A stretch of 64,000 nucleotides of DNA from Murinocardiopsis flavida. GTDB lineage: Bacteria; Actinomycetota; Actinomycetes; Streptosporangiales; Streptosporangiaceae. The notes beneath the pieces are model-generated. The model was not told the DNA's origin and did no database searches. It worked only from the letters and a program-made list of their open reading frames with translations. The stretch spans positions 124,001 to 188,000 of the forward strand of contig NZ_PYGA01000013.1 in assembly GCF_003014485.1 (NCBI RefSeq), read 5' to 3'. Below are positions 1 to 8,232 of this stretch, one piece after another (positions within the stretch are counted from its first letter, which is position 1; every line of letters starts with the position of its first letter). The translations under genes were made by a program, and so were the position numbers.

Positions 1-60
1 GCCCTGCGGGGCGGGCGTTCCCGCACGTCGCCGCGGTGCCGGACGCGGTCCCGCGGCCGG

Positions 61-2166
61 TCAGCGGTAGGCGTACGCGGCGAACAGGCGCCGCGCGACG
101 GCGACGGTGTCGCCGCGCGGCTCGGTGGCGTAGCGCTCGCCGCCGCGGCACCAGCCCTCCTCGAAGGCCGTGAGTTCGGCGTCGAACGCCTCGGGGTCGA
201 GCGGGGTGCCGTGCGCCAGCGACGCGGCGAGCGCCTGCGTCCACAGCCGCCAGCGCGGCAGGTGGTAGCCCTCGACAAGGCCCGACCAGTGGCGCCCGGA
301 GTAGTCGTGCAGCCGGCTGCCCGCACGGCCCCACACGGTGATCAGCCGCCGCGCGTTCCACTCGTGCAGCCGCCGCTCCGCCTCTGTCGTGCCCTGCGCC
401 CGGGCGTCGGCCAGCCACGGGCCCAGCAGGAACTCGCGCCGGGTCGCGAGCAGTTCGCCGAGGTCGCCCAGGAGCCCGAGGAACGCCGCGGCGGACTTGT
501 CGGTCGCGGCCGGGTCGCCCGACCGGAACGCGTCGGCCGTCTCGGCCCGCAGTTCGCGGGCGCGCACCGCGAGGACCTGCGCCGTGACGTCGGCGAGGTC
601 CCGGCCGTAGCGGTCGGCGCCCGCCGCCTCCGGCGCGGCGTCCAGCAGCAGCCGCCAGGCGTCGACCAGGTCGGCGGGCTCCCATTCCGGCGGGCCCGAC
701 CCGGGGTGGGGCGGCTCGGCGGGGCTGAGGTCGCCCGTGACGCGCGGCCGCGCCACCACCGCGGAGTTCTGCGGACTGCCGGTGCGCTCCGCCGCGTAGA
801 CCGTCGCCAGCAGGCGGCCCCACGCGTCCTCGGCGGCGCGGACCGGCCGGCCGTACCGGCGCCGCGCGAACCCCCGGAACCACTCCGGCAGATCGGGCGG
901 TTCGGGCTCCCACAGCAGGTCGGCGAAGTGCGCGTACACGGCGGGGTCGGCGCCTTCGGCCTCCATGGTGAGGCCGGCGCCCCGGAACCGCCCCCGGTCG
1001 GGCGAACCGGCGGCCTCGGCGAGCCCGGCCGCGACCGCCGCCGGCTTGCCGTGCATCCCCGGCCGCCCGCCGAAGTTGTGCAGCATGCACCACACCCAGG
1101 GCTTGCCGTGGAACGCGGCGGTCTCCTTCCACAGCGGGCGCTGCTCGGCCCACAGGTCCTGCACGAGCAGGTGCTCGTCGGGGACGGCCGTGAGGAACGC
1201 CCGGATGCGCTCCGCCGTCCAGAACCCGCCCTTGTAGGCGAACGGCCACGACTGGAGCAGCCACACCGCGCCGGGGTCGGCGGCGACCATGGGCTCGTGG
1301 ACGGCGCGCGCGATGGCTGCCAACGCCTCGGGGCTGCCGTCGGGCGGCACCATCTCGATGAACGGGTCGGCGGCGTAGAGGTTCCCCGAACCGAAGCGGC
1401 GGGTCTGCTCCGCCATGAACCGCGCACCCACCGCCCGGAACTCGGCGGACAGCGGGTCGAGCAGGGTGGAGGAGAACTCGAACCAGCGCATCCGGTGCCC
1501 CGCCCCGAGTTGTTCCGGCAGGTGCCCGGCGAACGCCTGGAGCACCGGGGACATGCCGAGTTCACGCTCCCGCTCGATGATGCGCCGGCCCAGGTCCGCG
1601 CGGGCGTCGATGAACGGCTGCGGCAGCGGGCCGCCCCAGTGCTCGGTGCAGCCCATCCACGTGAACGGCAGGTACCCGGACCCGCCGAGGAAGTCGCGGG
1701 TGGCGTCGTCGGCCATGCCGAGCCCGCGCAGCACCGCCTGCCACACGGCCTCCTGGCCGGTCAGGGCGAGCGGGGTGGTGACGCCGTGCATCGCCATCCA
1801 GTCGATCTGGCGCTCCCAGCGCCGCCAGTCCCAGAACGCGGTGGTGTAGCTGAACGTGCAGTAGTTGAAGTGGGTGCGGTGCGCGAAACCGGTGCCGCGC
1901 CGCACCGGGGCGGTCGACGGCAGCCGGTCGGGCGGCTCGACAACGGCGGTGTCCCAGGACAGGTCGGTCCCGCACACCCGGGTCAGGTACCAGCGCAGCG
2001 CGCACGCCTGCGCCACCGGCGAGGACCCGCGCAGCTCCACCCGGCCGCCCTCGGCCGCGACCTCGAACACGTCGCCGGACTCCGGGGCCGGCAGCGGGGC
2101 GGTGGTGAACTCGGCGGCGCGCGCGCCGAGCACCCGCCGCAGCAGGCCGGCGATCCCGTGGGGCAT
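61..2166 (-). CDS. GH89 alpha-N-acetylglucosaminidase
   Basis: Predicted to remove terminal alpha-linked N-acetylglucosamine from glycans, like human NAGLU. About 701 residues. The motif LALTGQEAVWQ (near 134-143), the pair YAADPFIEM (E271) and GAGLTMEAEG (E402), matching the two catalytic glutamates of the family, and MLHNFGG (361-367) are all typical of GH89. No signal peptide is visible (MPHGIAGLLRRVLGAR), so it probably acts in the cytoplasm on imported oligosaccharide. The frame is open far upstream, but the ATG at 2166 has an AAGGAG site lying in the last codons of the permease gene, so I chose it. It is the last gene of the binding protein-permease-permease operon, which fits intracellular hydrolysis of the imported sugar. 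Family assignment is firm; the natural substrate is inferred. Confidence 0.9.
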   Translation of the reverse strand: MPHGIAGLLRRVLGARAAEFTTAPLPAPESGDVFEVAAEGGRVELRGSSPVAQACALRWYLTRVCGTDLSWDTAVVEPPDRLPSTAPVRRGTGFAHRTHFNYCTFSYTTAFWDWRRWERQIDWMAMHGVTTPLALTGQEAVWQAVLRGLGMADDATRDFLGGSGYLPFTWMGCTEHWGGPLPQPFIDARADLGRRIIERERELGMSPVLQAFAGHLPEQLGAGHRMRWFEFSSTLLDPLSAEFRAVGARFMAEQTRRFGSGNLYAADPFIEMVPPDGSPEALAAIARAVHEPMVAADPGAVWLLQSWPFAYKGGFWTAERIRAFLTAVPDEHLLVQDLWAEQRPLWKETAAFHGKPWVWCMLHNFGGRPGMHGKPAAVAAGLAEAAGSPDRGRFRGAGLTMEAEGADPAVYAHFADLLWEPEPPDLPEWFRGFARRRYGRPVRAAEDAWGRLLATVYAAERTGSPQNSAVVARPRVTGDLSPAEPPHPGSGPPEWEPADLVDAWRLLLDAAPEAAGADRYGRDLADVTAQVLAVRARELRAETADAFRSGDPAATDKSAAAFLGLLGDLGELLATRREFLLGPWLADARAQGTTEAERRLHEWNARRLITVWGRAGSRLHDYSGRHWSGLVEGYHLPRWRLWTQALAASLAHGTPLDPEAFDAELTAFEEGWCRGGERYATEPRGDTVAVARRLFAAYAYR

Positions 2167-2171
2167 CTGCG

Positions 2172-3068
2172 CTACTCCTTCGTCGCTCCCGCGGACAGCC
2201 CTTCGGCGAACACGCGTTGCGCGAAGAGGAACACCAGCACGATCGGCAGGGTCATGATCACCGAGGACGCGAGCAGCACGGTGGGGGAGACGTCCTGGTT
2301 GTCGAGCAGCGCGATGCCGATGGACACCGTCCAGCTGTCCCGCGACTCCAGCAGGAACAGCAGCGCGAACAGGAACTCGTTCCACGCCACGATGAACACG
2401 AACAGGCCGGTCGCCGCCAACGCGGGCAGGGCCAGCGGCAGCACGATGTGCCACAGGGTGCGCAGGCCGCCCGCGCCGTCGAGCGCCGCCGCCTCCTCGA
2501 TGCCCTCGGGCAGGTTCTCGAAGAAGTTGCGCAGCATGAACAGCGCCACCGGGACGGTCTGCGCCAGGTAGATGACGACCAGCGCGGCCAGCGACCCGCG
2601 CAGGCCCATGCCGGTGAAGATGACGAACAGCGGGATCGCGATGACCACCGCGGGGAACAGGTACACCGACAGGAACAGCATGCCGAGCAGCCGTTTGCCG
2701 GGGAAGTCGAACCGGCTCACCGCGTAGCCGCCCAGGACGGAGAACAGCAGCGCCAGCACGATGGTCCCCACCGCGACGTACAGGCTGTTCAGCAGGAACC
2801 CGCCGATGTCGTAGCCGCCGGTGTCCATGGACGCCAGCGCGCGCTGGTAGCTGGCGAAGGTGATCTCGCCCAGTGTCGGGAACACCCGCAGCGGGTTGGC
2901 GAGCAGCGACTCCAGCGGCCGCATCGACAGCGCCACCATGTACACCAGCGGCACGACCGTGATGACCAGCAGGAACAGCCGCATCACCCAGGCGAGGACG
3001 CCGAAGACCAGGGTCTCGATCCGGTCGCGGGTCCAGGCCCGCCGTGCCGGGTTCTGCCGCGCGCTCAC
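2172..3068 (-). CDS. Carbohydrate ABC transporter permease, MalG type
   Basis: Inner-membrane permease of a sugar ABC importer, about 298 residues with six predicted membrane helices. The cytoplasmic EAA loop that docks the ATPase is clear (EEAAALDGAGG, near 191-201). The start is the GTG at 3068, which overlaps the stop codon of the preceding permease (GTGA), indicating translational coupling. Its stop lies 5 bp before the GH89 start, whose ribosome site it contains. No ATPase gene is present in this operon; as for many actinomycete sugar importers, a shared MsiK-like ATPase elsewhere is the likely energiser (inference). Confidence 0.92.
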   Translation of the reverse strand: MSARQNPARRAWTRDRIETLVFGVLAWVMRLFLLVITVVPLVYMVALSMRPLESLLANPLRVFPTLGEITFASYQRALASMDTGGYDIGGFLLNSLYVAVGTIVLALLFSVLGGYAVSRFDFPGKRLLGMLFLSVYLFPAVVIAIPLFVIFTGMGLRGSLAALVVIYLAQTVPVALFMLRNFFENLPEGIEEAAALDGAGGLRTLWHIVLPLALPALAATGLFVFIVAWNEFLFALLFLLESRDSWTVSIGIALLDNQDVSPTVLLASSVIMTLPIVLVFLFAQRVFAEGLSAGATKE

Positions 3069-4039
3069 GCCCGGACCCCCTTCCGCGGCTGCGACCGCCA
3101 GACGTAGGCGACCAGCAGCACGCCCATCGTGGCGGACATGACCAGCCCCAGCGCCGAGGCGCCGCCCAGGTCGTTGCGGGCGGTGAGGTACTCGTACACC
3201 TGGACGGCCATCACCTGGGTGCCGCCGGCGCCACCGGTGAGCAGGTAGACGTCGGTGAAGTTCTGGAAGACGAAGATCGCGCGGAGCATCAGCAGCAGGC
3301 TGATGACGCCCCAGAGCTGCGGCCACACGATGTGCCGGAACACCTGGGTCGGCGCTGCGCCGTCGATGCGCGCCGCCTCGACCAGGTCGCCGCCGATGGA
3401 CTGGAGGCGCGCCAGCAGGAACAGGAACGCGAACGCGAACGACCGCCAGACCTCGAACGCGACGACCGTGAGCAGCGCGACCGGCACGGGCACCGCCACA
3501 CCGAGCAGCTCCGGGTGGGCCGTGCGCTGGCTGAGGAACATGATGGGCTCCGACCAGCCCAGCCAGCGCAGGCCGATGGCGTTCACCAGGCCGAACTGGG
3601 GGTCGAGCATGGTCTGCCAGAGCAGGGCCGCCGCCACGACGGGTACCGCGAACGGTACCAGCACCAGGCTGCGCAGCAGCGCACGGCCGAAGAACGCCCG
3701 CCGCAGCGCCAGCGCGGCGGCGAGTCCCAGCGCGATGGAGCCGACCGTCCCCAGGAACGTGTAGGCGATGGTCGCCCCGACGCTCTCCCAGAAGGTCGAG
3801 GAGCTGAGGACGTCGGCGAAGTTGCCCAGCGTGTACGTGGCGTTGAACAGGTTGGCGTAGGGCAGGTCGATGAGGCGGATCTCGGTGACGGCGAGGAACA
3901 GCGTCCAGAAGAACGGGACCACGACGACCAGCGCGATCACCAGGAACGTCGGGGAGACCAGGACGAGGGCGAAGCGCGCGCGCCGCTCGGCGTACCCGGT
4001 CGGGCGGGTGAGCGCCGCGATGCCTTTCTTGGCGTCCAA
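3065..4039 (-). CDS. Carbohydrate ABC transporter permease, MalF type
   Basis: First permease of the same importer, 324 residues. It starts MDAKKGIAAL, has a hydrophobic helix at about 22-45 and five more helices, and carries the EAA loop EAARIDGAAPTQVF near 221-234. It follows the binding protein gene by 76 bp and overlaps the next permease by 4 bp. With that permease it should form the membrane channel for the glycan recognised by the lipoprotein at 4116-5498. Membership in the binding-protein-dependent permease superfamily is secure; the sugar transported is inferred from the GH89 gene and the DasR-like operator. Confidence 0.92.
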   Translation of the reverse strand: MDAKKGIAALTRPTGYAERRARFALVLVSPTFLVIALVVVVPFFWTLFLAVTEIRLIDLPYANLFNATYTLGNFADVLSSSTFWESVGATIAYTFLGTVGSIALGLAAALALRRAFFGRALLRSLVLVPFAVPVVAAALLWQTMLDPQFGLVNAIGLRWLGWSEPIMFLSQRTAHPELLGVAVPVPVALLTVVAFEVWRSFAFAFLFLLARLQSIGGDLVEAARIDGAAPTQVFRHIVWPQLWGVISLLLMLRAIFVFQNFTDVYLLTGGAGGTQVMAVQVYEYLTARNDLGGASALGLVMSATMGVLLVAYVWRSQPRKGVRA

Positions 4040-4115
4040 GACGACCCTTTCGCGTCTGTCGGGCGGCGAGGCGCCGGCGCCTCGCCGCGTGACGAGTGGT
4101 TGCCCTAGCGTTCTG

Positions 4116-5498
4116 CTAGTCGAGGTCGAGTTCCTCCGCGCGCTGCTGGACCTGCTCGGCGGCCTCCTTCGGTGACCGGGTGCCCTCCATGACCTGCTGG
4201 AGCGCCTTGGGGACGACGAACTCGCCGTAGAGCGCCTGGACGAGTTCGCCCCGACCGTCGGAGACCCCCCAGCGCCGGAAGCTCGCCGCGCCGTCGGCCA
4301 CCGAGTCGACGCCGTCCTCGCCGACGAGGTCGACCATGGGCTGCGGGGTGCCCTTGTCGCCGACCTCCAGGTCCTTCCAGGAGTCGATGTAGACCTCGGG
4401 GTCGTCGGCCTCGCCGGGGCGCATGGGGAACTGGCCCTCGGGTGCGATGCCGAGCAGCCCGGTGTAGCCGTCGGTCAGCAGGTACTCGGCGAGCTCCTTG
4501 GCCGGGCCGGTGTCGGTGCGCGCACTGATGCCGAGGTTCAGGGTCTGGCCGAACTGGACGGGCTCGCCGTCGGGGCCGCTGATGCGCTGGACGTAGCCGG
4601 TGTTCTTCGCCAGCCAGCGGGGGTCGTCCTTGCACTTGGGGCAGGACGGCGAGATCTCCGTGGACAGCCCGTTCAGTTCGTCGTACAGGTGCGTCGACCA
4701 CAGCATCATCGCCGCGCCGCCGGAGAGGTACACGGCCCGGGTGGTCAGCTCGTCCTGCGCGCCGCCGGCGGAGAACTCCGTCATCCACTCGGTGTAGCGC
4801 TCGATGACCTCGACGCACTGAGGGGTGTCGAACGCGATCTCGCCGTCGTCGTCGATCAGGTTGCAGCCGTTGGCGAGCGCGAGGTACTCGAAGGACTGCT
4901 GCGTGTAGGGGGTGCTGGTGGAGGTGCCGGCGAGCAGCCCGGCGGTGTCCTTGTCGTGGAGGGTGCGAGCGGCCTTGTCGATGGCGTCGAAGGTGGCGGG
5001 CGGCTCCAGCCCGGCCTGCTCGAACAGGTCCTTGCGGTAGAAGACCACCTCGCCCCAGCCGTCGGTGGGCACCGCCGAGGAGCGGCCGCCCATGTCGACC
5101 AGTTCGAGGGCTGCGGGGTTGAAGGTGTCGCGTCCGAGGGACTCGACCACGGCGTCGGCCGCCTTGACGTCGAGGATGCCGTCGCCCGCCCAGCCCTGGG
5201 TGAGGTCGACGGTGTGGAACAGGATGTCGGGCAGGTCGCCCGCAGCGGCGGCGTTGGTGACCGCGGTGTTGAGGTCGCCGGGGTCGATGGCGACGACCTC
5301 CGTCTCGACACCGGTCTCGGCCGTGAAGTCGTCGAGGACCGACTGGGTGTGCTTGATCTGCTCCGGCAGCACCAGGACGGTCCAGAAGGTGATCTTGCCG
5401 TCCTTGCTGTTGCCTCCGGCCCCGGGAAAGCACGCCGTGGCGAGCAGTACGGCCGCGACCACGGCCAGCACCGCGGGGACTCGGCGGCTCAGGAGCAT
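4116..5498 (-). CDS. Extracellular solute-binding lipoprotein, sugar ABC importer
   Basis: Binding protein of family 1 (MalE/UgpB fold), 460 residues. It begins with a lipoprotein signal peptide, a hydrophobic stretch of about 12-22 ending in the lipobox LATAC (lipidated C23), so it should be anchored outside the membrane. The mature start KITFWTVLVLP and later elements (DLPDILF, FYRKDLFEQAGL, AEYLLTDGYTG) are typical of this family. It is the first gene of the four-gene operon and has a DasR-like palindrome 28 bp upstream. The likely ligand is an N-acetylglucosamine-containing oligosaccharide; this comes from context, not from the binding site. Confidence 0.9.
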   Translation of the reverse strand: MLLSRRVPAVLAVVAAVLLATACFPGAGGNSKDGKITFWTVLVLPEQIKHTQSVLDDFTAETGVETEVVAIDPGDLNTAVTNAAAAGDLPDILFHTVDLTQGWAGDGILDVKAADAVVESLGRDTFNPAALELVDMGGRSSAVPTDGWGEVVFYRKDLFEQAGLEPPATFDAIDKAARTLHDKDTAGLLAGTSTSTPYTQQSFEYLALANGCNLIDDDGEIAFDTPQCVEVIERYTEWMTEFSAGGAQDELTTRAVYLSGGAAMMLWSTHLYDELNGLSTEISPSCPKCKDDPRWLAKNTGYVQRISGPDGEPVQFGQTLNLGISARTDTGPAKELAEYLLTDGYTGLLGIAPEGQFPMRPGEADDPEVYIDSWKDLEVGDKGTPQPMVDLVGEDGVDSVADGAASFRRWGVSDGRGELVQALYGEFVVPKALQQVMEGTRSPKEAAEQVQQRAEELDLD

Positions 5499-5525
5499 GG
5501 AACCCGACCTCCGGGGGACGCGGTA

Positions 5526-5541
5526 TCTGGTCTATACCGCT
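5526..5541. promoter_or_regulatory. DasR-like operator (dre) before the GH89 operon
   Basis: The 16-bp sequence TCTGGTCTATACCGCT keeps the core TGGTCTA-ACC of the dasR responsive element (consensus like ACTGGTCTAGACCACT) and lies in a palindrome CGGTAT-n7-ATACCG at 5521-5539. It is 28 bp upstream of the binding protein start, where a GntR-type repressor would block transcription. DasR responds to aminosugar phosphates, which agrees with an operon that imports and trims an N-acetylglucosamine glycan. No DasR gene is in the window. Confidence 0.65.
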
Positions 5542-5761
5542 TTCCTACGTCCAGCCCGGCACCGGCGTCAATAGTTTCCGCGGCGCGCTCTCACAGTGGG
5601 TTTTCCCGTCCCGATCACCGGTGCACCCGCCGTCGGGTCGGAACACGACCGATGCCCCGGTTCACGGCCGCCGTGCCATCGGTCTCAGGTCAGTGCCAGG
5701 GCCCAGGCGGTGACCAGCAGGGGGCGACGATAGGCCAGAAGGAGGCAGGTGAGGCGGAGCT

Positions 5762-6034
5762 TCACCCACCTGTGCGGCGCCGTTTGTCGCTGCCGTCGGT
5801 GGCGTACTCGCCGAACACCACGAACCATCCGAGGATGTGCACGGGGATGCTCAGCGCCCATGCGAACAACAGCAGCGCGCCCACCACGTTGCCGATGACG
5901 CCGATGGGGTTCTCGGCGAGCGATGCCGGCCCACCTGCGAACAGCGCGAGCAGGGACAGCGGGACGAACACAACGATCGAGGCGATGAGCCCGATGGCAC
6001 AGACGATCCGCAGGAGCCCTTTCCGGTCCTCCAC
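5762..6034 (-). CDS. Small membrane protein, unknown function
   Basis: A 90-residue protein with two or three hydrophobic segments (about 7-33 and 43-75) and a charged C-terminus (SDKRRRTGG). I do not recognise a family. It begins 25 bp after the stop of the YeeE/YedE transporter gene on the same strand and is probably cotranscribed with it, so it may be an accessory membrane subunit, but nothing in the sequence proves this. The downstream gap to the DasR-like site is short and shows no other gene. Confidence 0.6.
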   Translation of the reverse strand: MEDRKGLLRIVCAIGLIASIVVFVPLSLLALFAGGPASLAENPIGVIGNVVGALLLFAWALSIPVHILGWFVVFGEYATDGSDKRRRTGG

Positions 6035-6059
6035 GCGACTTCGACCGGCCTGCCCGTGT

Positions 6060-7349
6060 CTAGCAGACGCTGTCGCTCGGCTTGGGGTTCGCGAGGCCGA
6101 ACACGCCCCGGGCCTTGAGCCCGACCCAGGTCCCGGCGATGGCGACGACGGCCCAAAGCCAGCCGTGCAGGCTGCCCGACGCGATCCCGGCCAGGTAGGC
6201 GCCGATGTTGCAGCCCCCGGCCAGGCGCGCGCCGATCCCCATCAGGATGCCGCCGGCGATCGCCGCGGCGGCGACGTTCCAGCGCAGCCCCGTGTGCAGC
6301 TTCCAGGCACCGGCGGCGGCAGCGGCGATCGCCGCGCCGATCATGATGCCGATGTTGGTCAGGCTGGTCTTGTCGGTGAGGACGGGACCGCTCAGCTGCG
6401 CGGCCTGCTCGGGCTGCTGCCAGAACGCCCACGTCTCGGGGTGCGCCCCGGCGAGTTGCAGCGCCTTCGCCCCCCACAGGTTGAACGCGCTGGTGACCCC
6501 CCACGCCCCACCGGAGACCACGAGGACGGCGGCGCCGAGGGCCGCGAGGACCAGGGCGCCCACCAGCATCGGCCAGCTGCCGCGCAGGATCCGTGCGACG
6601 CCTGCGGCGCTGGGGACGGCGCCGACCGGCGGCGGTGTGCGCCGGTTCTGGTAGAGGCGGCTGCCGACGACGAGGACGCCGAGCGCCGCGATGGTGATGG
6701 CCCAGGACCCGAACCAGCCCACCGAGTCGGCGAGCACAACGGGTTCGAGTTGGGGGAGGTCGTTCACCAGCGGCCAGGCCGCGCTGTACAGCACCGACCC
6801 GACGATGAACCCGCCGAGCGTCAGCACGATGGTGGACTGCCCGGAGCCGACGGCGAACAGCGTGCCGGACGCGCAGGCCCCGCCGAGCTGCATGCCGATA
6901 CCGAACAGGAACGCGCCGAGGAGCAGGGCGACCCCGAGCGGCCCGCCCGATGGCGCGGGCGCCGAACCGAACAGGCCCGTTCCGGTGCCGATGATCAGCG
7001 CGAACAGGGTTGCGGTCGCCCCGAGGAGGAGGGCGTGCGCGCGCAGCCCCGTGCCGTTGCCGACGGCGACGAGCTGGCGCCAGGCCGAGGTGAAGCCGAA
7101 CCGGGAGTGGAACAGCGCGAGACCCAGTCCGCCCCCGAGGAGCAGCAGCACGGCCGGTTGGGCGCCATGGGCGACGGCGACGTAGCCGGCCAGCGCGGCG
7201 AGCCCGGCCACCGCGATCGCGAGCGGCAGCCACCGAACCGGCTCCAGCGCCGCGGGCTTCGGCGGCGGGGTGGACAGGGCGTTGTGGAACAGCAGCCGGG
7301 CAGGTGCGGTGGGCGCTGCGGGCGGCGCGGGAGGTGCGGGTGCGTTCAC
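6060..7349 (-). CDS. YeeE/YedE family sulfur-compound transporter
   Basis: Polytopic membrane protein of about 429 residues with roughly ten helices, in two halves that each hold a conserved cysteine motif: MQLGGACASG in the first half and ARLAGGCNIG in the second. In the thiosulfate transporter TsuA of this family these cysteines pass the ligand through the membrane. The likely role is uptake of thiosulfate or a related sulfur compound. The frame runs far upstream, but the hydrophobic protein starts after a short Pro/Ala-rich segment; I chose the GTG at 7349 (VNAPAPP), with GGAG 9 bp ahead. It is followed at 25 bp by a small membrane protein gene. The exact substrate is unknown. Confidence 0.88.
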   Translation of the reverse strand: MNAPAPPAPPAAPTAPARLLFHNALSTPPPKPAALEPVRWLPLAIAVAGLAALAGYVAVAHGAQPAVLLLLGGGLGLALFHSRFGFTSAWRQLVAVGNGTGLRAHALLLGATATLFALIIGTGTGLFGSAPAPSGGPLGVALLLGAFLFGIGMQLGGACASGTLFAVGSGQSTIVLTLGGFIVGSVLYSAAWPLVNDLPQLEPVVLADSVGWFGSWAITIAALGVLVVGSRLYQNRRTPPPVGAVPSAAGVARILRGSWPMLVGALVLAALGAAVLVVSGGAWGVTSAFNLWGAKALQLAGAHPETWAFWQQPEQAAQLSGPVLTDKTSLTNIGIMIGAAIAAAAAGAWKLHTGLRWNVAAAAIAGGILMGIGARLAGGCNIGAYLAGIASGSLHGWLWAVVAIAGTWVGLKARGVFGLANPKPSDSVC

Positions 7350-7452
7350 GGGAGAGTGCTCCGTGCGGGTCGGGCGGCGGGCGCGGTGCCGTGCCGGAGG
7401 ACATACGTGGGATGCGGGGCCGCGGGACGCGGCCGAGGCAGGGGAGTGGCGC

Positions 7453-7530
7453 TCAGTAGGAAATGCGGCCGGACCGACGGCGACACAGAGCGTCGTCGGT
7501 GCTGGTGAGCGACATGGAGATGAGAACCAT
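7453..7530 (-). CDS. Possible leader peptide before the sulfur transporter gene
   Basis: A 25-codon open frame ending 103 bp before the YeeE/YedE start. It reads MVLISMSLTST..., then DALCRRRSGRISY and a TGA stop. A single cysteine codon followed by three arginine codons near the stop recalls leader peptides that control sulfur genes by ribosome stalling when cysteine is short. No Shine-Dalgarno sequence precedes the ATG, so it would have to be translated leaderless. Length and composition could occur by chance, and I give it low confidence. Confidence 0.25.
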   Translation of the reverse strand: MVLISMSLTSTDDALCRRRSGRISY

Positions 7531-8232
7531 GCGCAAGAAGCGAGTAGGGCTACGCATTGCCGACCATGATAGGCGGGAATGTCGGATTCAGGCAAGGAGT
7601 GCCGGGCGCACCAAGCAGTGACCCCGAACGCACCCCACCAACCCCGCCCCTGCCCCCACCGTCGCCCTCGCCCCATGACCACCCGGCGAACATGACCACC
7701 GCCCGCGGCCGAAAGAGGCGGTGGTGCCACGCCCATGGCGACCTGAGGGGAGGGGGTGGGCTGCCGTCGCGGGCCCTCGCTGCGCGACAATCGCGAAGCG
7801 GCGCAGTAGGGGCGTGCGCAGGCTTCCCGGCAGCCTTGCCCACGTCCGCGGGGGGCAAGGACGCTCTCGCCCCCGGATGCCCTCGCTCCCGGACGCCTGC
7901 GCCCGCTCCGCGTGCAGGTGACCTGTGGCAACAAGCAGCACCGAAGGCGGCGAAGGTTCGAGCTCCGGTTGCATCGGTCGGGGGTGCGCGGGGGCCGGGG
8001 CAGGCGACGGTCGGTGGTGGGCCGGGGTGCGCGATCGACGACGGGCCCCCTCGGGGCCGCCCGCGCCTACCCGCGTCCCTGCGCAGCGAAAAGCACGGCT
8101 ACCAGCGCAGAGCTCCACCCGCGGAGAGTGATTGGCGGTTTATATCCCTTCTGACGGCGCGATTCCCGGCAGAGGGGCGCGGATTCGGACCCCGGAAACC
8201 CCCAACTCGACCCGGCCGAACGCGACCCGTTC
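7531..8232. other. Non-coding gap with a dispersed repeat copy
   Basis: About 700 bp between the divergently placed sulfur transporter and dehydrogenase regions. I see no convincing gene: the open frames here are short, lack ribosome sites and are made of Pro/Arg/Gly-rich filler typical of GC-rich spacers. It contains a copy of the hairpin repeat (7763-7869). The AT-richer stretch near 8130-8150 follows the stop of the gldA-like gene. Confidence 0.6.
7763..7869 (-). repeat. Dispersed intergenic repeat, copy A
   Basis: About 107 bp nearly identical, in inverted orientation, to 50843-50948. Both carry GCGCGACAATCGCGAAGCGG, the hairpin AGGCT-n7-AGCCT and the arms GGGCAAG/CTTGCCC. The two copies are 43 kb apart and lie between genes. 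Confidence 0.8.

Noticed and set aside
211-2571. Plus-strand open frame of 786 codons over the GH89 gene
   Set aside because: Antisense shadow with Arg/Pro/Gln-rich filler; the GH89 reading is supported by catalytic motifs.
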